64,000 bases of DNA, from the NCBI RefSeq assembly GCF_964253915.1, contig NZ_CAXUSG020000008.1, positions 124,001 to 188,000 of the forward strand, written 5' to 3'. This DNA comes from Metarhizobium sp964253915 (GTDB taxonomy: Bacteria > Pseudomonadota > Alphaproteobacteria > Rhizobiales > Rhizobiaceae). The notes beneath the pieces are model-generated. The model did not search any database. It was not told where the DNA came from and worked only from the letters and a program-made list of their open reading frames with translations. The translations under genes and the position numbers were made by a program. Positions 25,096-32,831 of the stretch are shown piece after piece (position 1 is the stretch's first letter; each line of letters starts with the position of its first letter).

Positions 25096-26136
25096 TCACA
25101 GCATGATCGCCGTCACCGCGGTCTTGCCCGGGCCGAACGTCACGTCGGCGCTGCCGGAATGCTCGCAGGAGAGCCAGTCGCCGGCAGACAGCGCGGCGAT
25201 GGCGGTGACGGATTTGCTCGCCAGGGTGCTGCCGCTGCCGGTGTTGCGGATCGACGCGATTGCCGTGGTGCCGTTGACGAGGAGATCGATGCCGTGTGCG
25301 CCGGTCGAGGACGCCTGCAACGCCAGGCTGACGAGATAAAATCCGTGCTCCGGCACCACCAGGCGAAAACCGCTGCCGCCTGAAATCGCCGCACCCAGTG
25401 CAAAGCCACCCTGATTGACGGACAGGCTCTGGAAACCGGTCTTGCTGCCGGCGGCCTGTGTTGCCGTGTCACTGTTCATCGATGCTGCGGCCAGTGGCCG
25501 TTGCGGCATGTGCACCCGCCCGCCGGTGGTCACCGTCAGGGCGGCGAGCCAGCTGCTGCCGTCGGGGCTGACCTTGATCGAAAAACCATTGTTGCCGGCA
25601 AGCCCCATTTCCGCATGACCGGTCCAGCCGGTCTGAAACAGCAGGGATGCTGTATCCGCCGATGCGGCCTTGTTGATCTTCAGTTGATGCCCGGCGCCTT
25701 CGTTGTTCAGCAATGTTGCCGGGGCGGAGATGGAAAGCCGGTTGGTTGCATCGGCGGTGGCGTTGATGCCGAGCATCGACATTTCGCCGGTTTCGGGCAG
25801 CGGCAGAGGGTTCCATTCTCCGTCTTCATGGACCAGCAGGCTGCCACTTGCTGCAAACCAGCCGCGCCAGCCGTCGCGGGGGACGAAAAACGTCCAGGCA
25901 CCGTCCTGCCGCACGGCGATCTGTCCGTCCTTACCGCTCCAGAGGCCACCGGCGCCGCTATCGACAAGAAAGCAGGCGCCTTCCTCGGGCGTTCCCGGCG
26001 GCGTTGCCAGCGTGGCACGGATCGTCAGCTGGACGACGGCGTCCAGCCGTTGCAGGGCTTCGTTGTGAGTGACATGTTTTTGCGCCTGCGAGGGCAGGAT
26101 GTAGGGAAGTGTAAGGTTCGGCGTCGTCTCGGACAT
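25096..26136 (-). CDS. DUF2793 domain protein
   Basis: The 346-residue protein has an N-terminal DUF2793 domain (LPYILPSQAQKHVTHNEALQRLDAVVQLTI, then EGACFLVDSGAGGLWSGKDGQIAVRQDGAWTFFVPRDGW). From about 240 there is a C1q/TNF-like beta-sandwich region (GSGFRLVVPEHGFYLVSLALQAS). DUF2793 proteins are often tail or attachment components of phages and gene transfer agents, but no phage gene accompanies it. It may be a surface or adhesive protein. There is no obvious signal peptide. Confidence 0.8.
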   Translation of the reverse strand: MSETTPNLTLPYILPSQAQKHVTHNEALQRLDAVVQLTIRATLATPPGTPEEGACFLVDSGAGGLWSGKDGQIAVRQDGAWTFFVPRDGWRGWFAASGSLLVHEDGEWNPLPLPETGEMSMLGINATADATNRLSISAPATLLNNEGAGHQLKINKAASADTASLLFQTGWTGHAEMGLAGNNGFSIKVSPDGSSWLAALTVTTGGRVHMPQRPLAAASMNSDTATQAAGSKTGFQSLSVNQGGFALGAAISGGSGFRLVVPEHGFYLVSLALQASSTGAHGIDLLVNGTTAIASIRNTGSGSTLASKSVTAIAALSAGDWLSCEHSGSADVTFGPGKTAVTAIML

Positions 26137-26223
26137 GGTCGGGGCTCTCCGTGTTGGATCGCTCCCAGAATAGGCCCGCGTAGGGCGACGGGGATCGCAC
26201 CCCGCCAGCAGCGTTGAATTTGC

Positions 26224-27042
26224 TCAGTTTCCCGGCATCCGCGTGCCCGTGCCGGGCACCGGCGTCAGGCGCCGGCCGAAGGCGATGAAATGCGGGTTGG
26301 CGAAGCTGTGTTCGGTATCGTCGGCGATCTTGCCGTAGATCAGCGGTACGCCTTCGGCGCCGAGTGTCACGCCGCCTGCCGCGCGCAGCACGGCGTCGCC
26401 GGCGGCGGTGTCCCATTCCATGGTGCGGGTGAAGCGGGGATAGATGTCGGCATCGCCTTCCGCCAGCAGGCAGAATTTCAGGGACGAGCCGCTGTAGCGA
26501 CAGCCGGTGATCCCCTGTTCGTCGAGATAGGTCTCGATCTCTGCACTGTGGTGCGACCGGCTGGCCACGGCGACGACCGGGGTTGCCGGCAGGCGGGCGA
26601 AAATCCGCTTGCGGCCGGTTATCGTGCCATCGGGGCCGATTTCCAGCTTTTCCGCTCGGCCTTCGATGCCGGTATAAGCGACGTCTTTTGCCGGCGCGTA
26701 GACGATGCCGGCGACCGGCACGCCCTGGCGGATCAGAGCGATGTTGACGGTAAAATCGCCGTTCTGCTGGATGAATTCCTTGGTGCCGTCGAGCGGATCG
26801 ACGAGGAAAAACACTTCGCCGCCGATATCGGGCACGATGCCGGCTGCCACGCATTCCTCGGCGACGACAGGGATCTCTGGAAAGGCGGCGCCAAGATGCC
26901 TCAGAATGATCTCTTCGGCGCGCTGGTCGGCTTCCGTCACCGGCGAATTATCGGCCTTCACCATGATTTTCGGCGCGGTGGCGTAAATTTCAAGGATGGC
27001 GCGGCCGGCTTCCAGCGCGGCTTTTTCCAGGATATCGAGCAT
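26224..27042 (-). CDS. cysQ: 3'(2'),5'-bisphosphate nucleotidase CysQ
   Basis: The 272-residue inositol-monophosphatase-fold enzyme splits PAP (from PAPS use) to AMP, relieving toxicity during sulphate assimilation. Metal-site motifs are DNSPVTEADQRAEE (34-47), VAEE, FLVDPLDGTKEFI (with the DPLDGT signature) and the late EWDTAAGDAVLRAAGG. The ATG at 27042 starts MLDILEKAALEAG; a GTG lies immediately before. Confidence 0.93.
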   Translation of the reverse strand: MLDILEKAALEAGRAILEIYATAPKIMVKADNSPVTEADQRAEEIILRHLGAAFPEIPVVAEECVAAGIVPDIGGEVFFLVDPLDGTKEFIQQNGDFTVNIALIRQGVPVAGIVYAPAKDVAYTGIEGRAEKLEIGPDGTITGRKRIFARLPATPVVAVASRSHHSAEIETYLDEQGITGCRYSGSSLKFCLLAEGDADIYPRFTRTMEWDTAAGDAVLRAAGGVTLGAEGVPLIYGKIADDTEHSFANPHFIAFGRRLTPVPGTGTRMPGN

Positions 27043-27361
27043 CACGGACCGGGCTCCGGTTTCGGGGCGGGGAGAATGAACGGCATTGGCATCCTGTTTC
27101 GAAGAGAAGCACAATGGATGTAGTTAGTGTTTTGTTCTGCTTCCAGCAAGAATGTCGTCGCTTGAGAGTAAGGGTATTGTTACCGTTTCCAGCGGGTGTC
27201 TCGTCTTGGCAACGGTCGTACCGTCGGCGCTGTGGAATTTCCGCAACGCCGCAAAACTCTCTGAGCGATGTCCCATTCAGATCAGTTCATGTCCATTGCG
27301 GGCTTGTCGTTTCGAGTGCATATGCGAATGTCTCCGGCGAATTGACCAATGGGAATGCCCG
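27043..27361. other. 319-bp gap upstream of soxB
   Basis: This gap lies between divergent cysQ and soxB and should hold both promoters. An open frame runs in from 27152 but lacks coding character. I find no convincing operator, RNA or repeat. Confidence 0.4.
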
Positions 27362-28612
27362 ATGCGCTACTCCGCCCTATCGATCCTGAAACAAGCTTTT
27401 TCCGGCAATCGTGGCTGGAAGCCGGTCTGGCGCGAGCCGGAACCCAAGCCGCATTACGACGTGATCATCGTCGGCGGCGGCGGGCACGGCCTGTCGACGG
27501 CCTATTACCTTGCCAAGGAGCACGGCATCACCAATGTCGCGGTGATCGAGAAGGGCTACATCGGCGCCGGCAATGTCGGGCGCAACACGACGATCATCCG
27601 CTCCAACTACCTGCTTGAAGGCAACGAGCCGTTCTACGAGCTGTCGATGAAGCTCTGGGAAGGGCTGGAGCAGGATTTCAACTACAACGCCATGGTCTCG
27701 CAGCGCGGCATCGTCAACCTGTTCCATTCCGATGGCCAGCGCGACGCCTATGCCCGGCGCGGCAATGCGATGATGATCCATGGCGTCGATGCCCAGTTGC
27801 TCGACCGCGAGCAGGTTCGCCGCATGATGCCGTATCTCAATTTCGACCATGCGCGTTTCCCGATCCTCGGCGGCCTCTATCAGGCCCGGGCGGGAACGGC
27901 CCGCCACGATGCGGTTGCCTGGGGATATGCCCGCGGCGCCGACAGCCGCGGCGTCGATATCATCCAGCATTGCGAAGTGACCGGCATCCGCCGCGAGAGC
28001 GGCCGTGTGGTCGGCGTGGAGACCACCAAGGGGTTCATCGGCTGCAACAAGCTGGCGCTGGCAGCTGCCGGCAACACCACCACCGTCGGCCGCATGGCCG
28101 ATCTCGAACTGCCGATCGAGACGCATGTGCTGCAGGCTTTCGTTTCGGAAGGGCTGAAGCCGATGATCGACAATGTCATCACCTACGGCGCCGGCCATTT
28201 CTACATCTCGCAGTCCGACAAGGGCGGCTTGGTGTTCGGCGCCGACATCGATTATTATTCCTCCTATGCCCAACGCGGCAACCTCGCGACGGTGGAGCAT
28301 ACGATCGAGGAAGGCGTGTCGCTGATCCCCGGCCTGTCGCGCACCCGCGTGCTGCGCTCCTGGGGCGGCGTCATGGATATGAGCATGGACGGTTCGCCGA
28401 TCATCGACCGCACGCCGATCGACAATCTCTACCTGAATTGCGGCTGGTGCTACGGCGGCTTCAAGGCGACGCCGGCCTCCGGTTTCTGTTTCGCCCATCT
28501 GATCGCCCGCAACGAGAGCCACCAGGTCGCCCGCTTCCTGCGGCTCGACCGCTTCGAGCGCGGTTTCCCCATCGACGAAAGCGGCAAGGGCCCGCAGCCG
28601 AACCTGCATTGA
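27362..28612 (+). CDS. soxB: Sarcosine oxidase, beta subunit
   Basis: The 416-residue catalytic subunit of heterotetrameric sarcosine oxidase oxidises N-methylglycine to glycine, passing the one-carbon unit to tetrahydrofolate. A Rossmann FAD motif is at about 33-60 (DVIIVGGGGHGLSTAYYLAKEHG). His182 in GTARHDAVAWGYARG lies where beta subunits carry the covalent FMN. The C-terminal GWCYGGFKATPASGFCFAHLIA is also typical. It is first in soxBDAG. Confidence 0.96.
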   Translation: MRYSALSILKQAFSGNRGWKPVWREPEPKPHYDVIIVGGGGHGLSTAYYLAKEHGITNVAVIEKGYIGAGNVGRNTTIIRSNYLLEGNEPFYELSMKLWEGLEQDFNYNAMVSQRGIVNLFHSDGQRDAYARRGNAMMIHGVDAQLLDREQVRRMMPYLNFDHARFPILGGLYQARAGTARHDAVAWGYARGADSRGVDIIQHCEVTGIRRESGRVVGVETTKGFIGCNKLALAAAGNTTTVGRMADLELPIETHVLQAFVSEGLKPMIDNVITYGAGHFYISQSDKGGLVFGADIDYYSSYAQRGNLATVEHTIEEGVSLIPGLSRTRVLRSWGGVMDMSMDGSPIIDRTPIDNLYLNCGWCYGGFKATPASGFCFAHLIARNESHQVARFLRLDRFERGFPIDESGKGPQPNLH

Positions 28613-28620
28613 GATAGATC

Positions 28621-28899
28621 ATGGCAAGCCTCATCCATTGCCCGCATTGCGGGGTCCGACCGAAAGAAGAGTTCTCCATCCGCGGCGATGCCTCGCTGGT
28701 GCGGCCGTCGCCGACGGCATCCGACGAGGAATGGCATCGCTACGTGCATATCCGCGACAATCCCAAGGGATGGTACCGGGAGCACTGGCATCACGCCTTC
28801 GGATGTCGCCGCTGGTTGGTGGTCGAGCGCGATAACCTCACCCACCACGTGTTTTCCGTCACCGACGCCGCAGACGTGGCAAAGGCGGTGCAGGCATGA
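28621..28899 (+). CDS. soxD: Sarcosine oxidase, delta subunit
   Basis: The 92-residue zinc-binding subunit has ligands Cys7 and Cys10 (IHCPHCGVRPKEEF) and His58 and Cys62 (REHWHHAFGCRRWL), as in known delta subunits. The central WHRYVHIRDNPKGWYREHW block is diagnostic. It overlaps soxA by four bases (ATGA). Confidence 0.96.
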   Translation: MASLIHCPHCGVRPKEEFSIRGDASLVRPSPTASDEEWHRYVHIRDNPKGWYREHWHHAFGCRRWLVVERDNLTHHVFSVTDAADVAKAVQA

Positions 28900-31853
28900 G
28901 CGCTCACCGTCTGTCCGCCGGCGGCTTGGTGGATCGCAGCCGCTCCCTCGGCTTCTCCTTCGATGGCCTCGATCTCAAGGGTTATGAAGGCGATACGCTG
29001 GCTTCGGCACTGCTTGCCAACGACCAGCTGCTCGTCGGCCGCTCCTTCAAATACCACCGCCCTCGTGGCATCGTGACCGCCGGCTCGGCCGAGCCGAACG
29101 CGCTGGTCATGATCGGCAAGGGCGCGCGCACCGAGCCGAACACCCGCGCCACCGTCGCCGAGCTTTACAACGGCCTCGTCGCCACCAGCCAGAACCGCTG
29201 GCCGTCGCTAAAATACGACATCGGTTCGCTGAACAGCCTTTTGTCGCCCTTCCTTGGTGCGGGCTTCTACTACAAGACCTTCATGTGGCCGGCCGCCTTC
29301 TGGGAAAAGGTCTACGAGCCCTTCATCCGCCGCGCTGCCGGCCTCGGCAAGGCGGTGATGGAGGCGGACCCGGATCGTTACGAAAAGGCATGGGCGCATT
29401 GCGACCTGCTGGTCGTCGGCGCTGGCCCTAGCGGCCTGATGGCGGCGCTGACGGCGGCGCGCGCCGGTCTGCGCGTCATCCTTGCCGACGAGGGTTTCCG
29501 TTTCGGCGGTTCGCTGTTGTCCGAAAGAGCTTCGATCGGCGGTGCGGCTCCGTCCGCTTTCGTTGAAGCCATCCTGTCAGAGCTCGCCGGCTTTCCGTGG
29601 GTGACGCTGATGCCGCGCACCACCGTCTTCGGCTGGTACGACGACAATGTTTTCGGCGCCGTCGAGAAGGTGCAGAAACATATCGCCCTGCCGTCGCCGG
29701 ATCTGCCGGTCGAGCGCTTGTGGCGCATCGTCGCCCGCCGCGCCATCATGGCGACGGGGGCAGAAGAGCGGCCGCTGGTGTTCGGCGGCAACGACCGGCC
29801 GGGCGTGATGATGGCCGGTGCCGGCCGCACCTATCTCAACCGCTACGGCGTTTCCATCGGCCGCAAGGTGGCCGTTTTCACCAATGGCGGCTCCGGCTAT
29901 CAGGCGGCGCGTGACCTAGCCGGGCAGGGCATCGATGTCGTTGCCGTTATCGACGGGCGCACCGGCGGGGGTGACACTCTGCCCAATGGTGTCAGGCTCA
30001 TCCAGGGCGGCGGTGTCGTCAAGGTCAAGGGCAAGCACCGGGTGGACGGCATTCTCGTCGAGCGCTCCGGTTTCGAGGAAACCATCGATTGCGATGCGCT
30101 CTTGATGTCCGGCGGCTGGTCGCCGGTCATTCACCTTGCCTGCCAGCGCGGCGCCAAGCCGGTCTGGTCGGATGAAAAGCAGGCGTTCCTGGCGCCCGAC
30201 GTCGGGCCGCAATTCCTGCCCGCCGGGTCTGCTTCGGGTATCACCGGTATCGGCGCCTGCCTGCGTGACGGCGTCGCCAAGGCGCTGTCGGCGCTGGCCA
30301 GCCTCGACCTGACTGCCACTTCGCCTTACGTGCCTGACGTCGAGGGCGAGTATGACGCAAGCTTTGCGCCGCTCTGGTACGTGCCGGGCGCCAGGGACAA
30401 GGCCTTCGTCGATTTCCAGAACGACGTGCATGTCAAGGATCTCGGTCTCGCCCAGCGCGAGGGTTTCGGTCATATCGAGCACACCAAGCGCTACACCACC
30501 AGCGGCATGGCGACCGATCAGGGTAAGCTCGGCAACGTCAATGCCACCGGCATCATCGCCGGCATGAAGGGCGTCAGCCCGGCCGAAGTCGGCGTTACAA
30601 CCTTCCGTCCCTTCTATACGCCGGTGTCTTTCGGCGCGATGGCAGGCACCTCGCGCGGCGAACATTCGCGACCTGTGCGCCGCTCGCCGCTGCACGGCTG
30701 GGCGAAAAAGAACGGTGCGATCTTCGTTGAGGCCGGCCTGTGGCATCGCTCGTCCTGGTTCCCGCGCGACGGCGAAAAGGGCTGGCGGCAGAGCGTCGAC
30801 CGCGAAGTGCTGAACGTGCGCGCCAATGTCGGTCTCTGCGACGTCTCGACCCTCGGTAAGATCGAGGTGTTCGGCAACGACGCGGCGGAGTTCCTGAACC
30901 GCATCTATTCCAACGCCTTCCTGAAGCTGCCGGTCGGACGGGCGCGCTACGGCCTGATGCTGCGCGAGGACGGCATCGTCTATGACGACGGCACCACCAG
31001 CCGGCTTGCCGAAAACCATTTCTTCGTCACCACCACCACGGCGTATGCCGCCGAGGTGATGACGCATATGGAATATTGCTCGCAGGTGCTCTGGCCGGAC
31101 CTCGACGTGCGTTTCGTTTCGTCGTCCGATCAGTGGGCGCAGATGTCGCTGGTCGGCCCGAAGGCGCGGCTCGTGCTGCAGCAGGTCGTCGAGGACGATG
31201 TCTCCAACGAGGCCTTCCCCTTCCTCGCGGTCCGCGAAGTGACGTTGAAGGGCGGCCTTCGGGCGCGCCTGTTCCGCATCTCCTTCTCCGGTGAGCTGGC
31301 TTATGAGCTGGCCGTGCCGGCCGGTTACGGCGAAGCCGTGGCCGATGCACTGATGGAAGCCGGCAAGCCGCATGAGATTTGCGCCTACGGCGTCGAGGCG
31401 TTGAACGTTCTGCGTATCGAGAAGGGCCATGTGACCCATAACGAACTCAACGGCAGCACAACGCCGGACGATGTCGGTCTCGGCAAGATGTTCTCCGTCA
31501 ACAAGCCGGATTTCATCGGAAAGCGTCTGTCCAGCCGGTTTGGCCTGACGGCAGCCGATCGTCTGCAGCTCGTCGGCTTGAAGCCGGTCGACAGGTCAAA
31601 GGAGATCAAGGCCGGTGCGCATCTTCTCAAGGAGGGTGCCGCCCCGTCGATGACCAACGACCAGGGACACGTTACCTCGGCCTGCTTCTCGCCGGCGCTT
31701 GGCCATCCGATCGCCCTGGCGCTGTTGAAATCCGGCCGCGAACGTTTTGGCGAAAAGATCGTTGTCTGGGACAAGCTGCGCGGCGAAGAGTTCGTTGCCG
31801 AGGTTTGCAGCCCCGTCTTCATCGATCCCGACAGCCAGAAACTGCATCAGTAG
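28896..31853 (+). CDS. soxA: Sarcosine oxidase, alpha subunit
   Basis: The 985-residue subunit binds NAD and folate. It has an N-terminal 2Fe-2S-like fold lacking the cysteines (ALLANDQLLVGRSFKYHRPRG). The dinucleotide-binding domain starts near 168 (LLVVGAGPSGLMAALTAARAGL). A C-terminal GcvT-like tetrahydrofolate domain, from about 600, accepts the methyl-derived carbon. The length equals the family norm. It is translationally coupled to soxD and 10 bp from soxG. Confidence 0.96.
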   Translation: MSAHRLSAGGLVDRSRSLGFSFDGLDLKGYEGDTLASALLANDQLLVGRSFKYHRPRGIVTAGSAEPNALVMIGKGARTEPNTRATVAELYNGLVATSQNRWPSLKYDIGSLNSLLSPFLGAGFYYKTFMWPAAFWEKVYEPFIRRAAGLGKAVMEADPDRYEKAWAHCDLLVVGAGPSGLMAALTAARAGLRVILADEGFRFGGSLLSERASIGGAAPSAFVEAILSELAGFPWVTLMPRTTVFGWYDDNVFGAVEKVQKHIALPSPDLPVERLWRIVARRAIMATGAEERPLVFGGNDRPGVMMAGAGRTYLNRYGVSIGRKVAVFTNGGSGYQAARDLAGQGIDVVAVIDGRTGGGDTLPNGVRLIQGGGVVKVKGKHRVDGILVERSGFEETIDCDALLMSGGWSPVIHLACQRGAKPVWSDEKQAFLAPDVGPQFLPAGSASGITGIGACLRDGVAKALSALASLDLTATSPYVPDVEGEYDASFAPLWYVPGARDKAFVDFQNDVHVKDLGLAQREGFGHIEHTKRYTTSGMATDQGKLGNVNATGIIAGMKGVSPAEVGVTTFRPFYTPVSFGAMAGTSRGEHSRPVRRSPLHGWAKKNGAIFVEAGLWHRSSWFPRDGEKGWRQSVDREVLNVRANVGLCDVSTLGKIEVFGNDAAEFLNRIYSNAFLKLPVGRARYGLMLREDGIVYDDGTTSRLAENHFFVTTTTAYAAEVMTHMEYCSQVLWPDLDVRFVSSSDQWAQMSLVGPKARLVLQQVVEDDVSNEAFPFLAVREVTLKGGLRARLFRISFSGELAYELAVPAGYGEAVADALMEAGKPHEICAYGVEALNVLRIEKGHVTHNELNGSTTPDDVGLGKMFSVNKPDFIGKRLSSRFGLTAADRLQLVGLKPVDRSKEIKAGAHLLKEGAAPSMTNDQGHVTSACFSPALGHPIALALLKSGRERFGEKIVVWDKLRGEEFVAEVCSPVFIDPDSQKLHQ

Positions 31854-31863
31854 GGGTGCGACC

Positions 31864-32415
31864 ATGAACTATGTGCATCGCCATGTGCTGGAAGATCTGA
31901 TCACCGGTTTCGAGGGCAGGTCCAACCCGCATCATCTGGCCGTCCTCAAGCGCCCGACGGTATTCTCCATTCTCGCCCGGCCGGGTCGGGAGATGGATGC
32001 GCGGGCAGCGCTCGGCTATCTGCAGGATGTCTCCGTGCGTATTTCCGGCCCGGGCGAATGGCTCGTGGTGTCGGAGGATGTCGCCATCGAAAATCTCGCC
32101 CGCACGCTGCAATCCAGCGGCTTCGAACTTTTCGATGCCGTCGATCAAAGCGACGGCCGCGTCGTCCTGCGGTTGTCTGGACCGCAGGTGCGAAAAATTC
32201 TTGCGAAGTGCCTGGCGGTGGATCTGCATGCGGATGCGTTTCCCGTAGGCGCCTCGACGGCGACGCAATGCTGCCATGCCGCCGCCAACCTGGCGCGGAC
32301 GGACTACGATACGTTCGAGCTTGTCGTGTCGCGATCCTTTGCCGGTTTCGTCTTTGAGGAAATCCTCGAAATGGGTCGCGAGTTCGCCATGACGGCGGGT
32401 TTTTCCGCTGGTTGA
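31864..32415 (+). CDS. soxG: Sarcosine oxidase, gamma subunit
   Basis: The 183-residue subunit has the usual gamma pattern: SVRISGPGEWLVVSED, GRVVLRLSGPQVRKILAKCLAVDLHADAFPVGASTATQCCHAAANLART and a C-terminal SRSFAGFVFEEIL. It lies at the alpha-beta interface of the enzyme. It is last in the operon, with a terminator 55 bp downstream. Confidence 0.95.
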   Translation: MNYVHRHVLEDLITGFEGRSNPHHLAVLKRPTVFSILARPGREMDARAALGYLQDVSVRISGPGEWLVVSEDVAIENLARTLQSSGFELFDAVDQSDGRVVLRLSGPQVRKILAKCLAVDLHADAFPVGASTATQCCHAAANLARTDYDTFELVVSRSFAGFVFEEILEMGREFAMTAGFSAG

Positions 32416-32469
32416 CGCAGAATTGCTGGCGCAGGCAATGGCCAGGCGCAGCAGCACAGACTGAGAGAT

Positions 32470-32500
32470 GGCCGCAGGATCCCGACCCTGCGGCCTTTTT
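32470..32500 (+). terminator. Terminator of soxBDAG
   Basis: A 9-bp GC-rich stem (32470-32478 with 32487-32495) with an 8-base loop is followed by five T. Confidence 0.85.
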
Positions 32501-32831
32501 GCCTTGATAGGCGTGATGGTTCGCACTGCCGAAACGACCAGCCCTTTCACATTGGCGGATAACCGGTGGCGACGATCATTCGAACCCGATGTCTTGTTCT
32601 TTTCACAGCTGCAAATTTCCTGCCGGCGCGGTTCCAAGGCAGCCGGCGACGACCGGTTTGTGGCCAACCGTCGCGCGTGACGCCTGCGGGACAACAATTG
32701 TGTCCGAAGCGACATTTCGCTTCGCAGAATGGGCTTTGGAAGCCGGCGATTCCGACATAGGCTCCGGCAGTTTTTCTACAATCCGAGGCATGCCGCCCAA
32801 GGCGGGCGCCCTCAACAGCCGGAGAATTTTC
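32501..32831. other. Leader region of the dimethylglycine dehydrogenase-like gene
   Basis: This 331-bp stretch holds no convincing gene. It contains an inverted repeat CGAAGCG-N6-CGCTTCG at 32705-32724, 107 bp before the ATG, and GGAG at 32821. The next gene therefore has its own promoter, after the sox terminator. Confidence 0.4.

Noticed and set aside
32705..32724. Glycine-type riboswitch in the leader of the flavoprotein gene
   Set aside because: Only a simple inverted repeat is visible; the conserved glycine aptamer cores could not be recognised.
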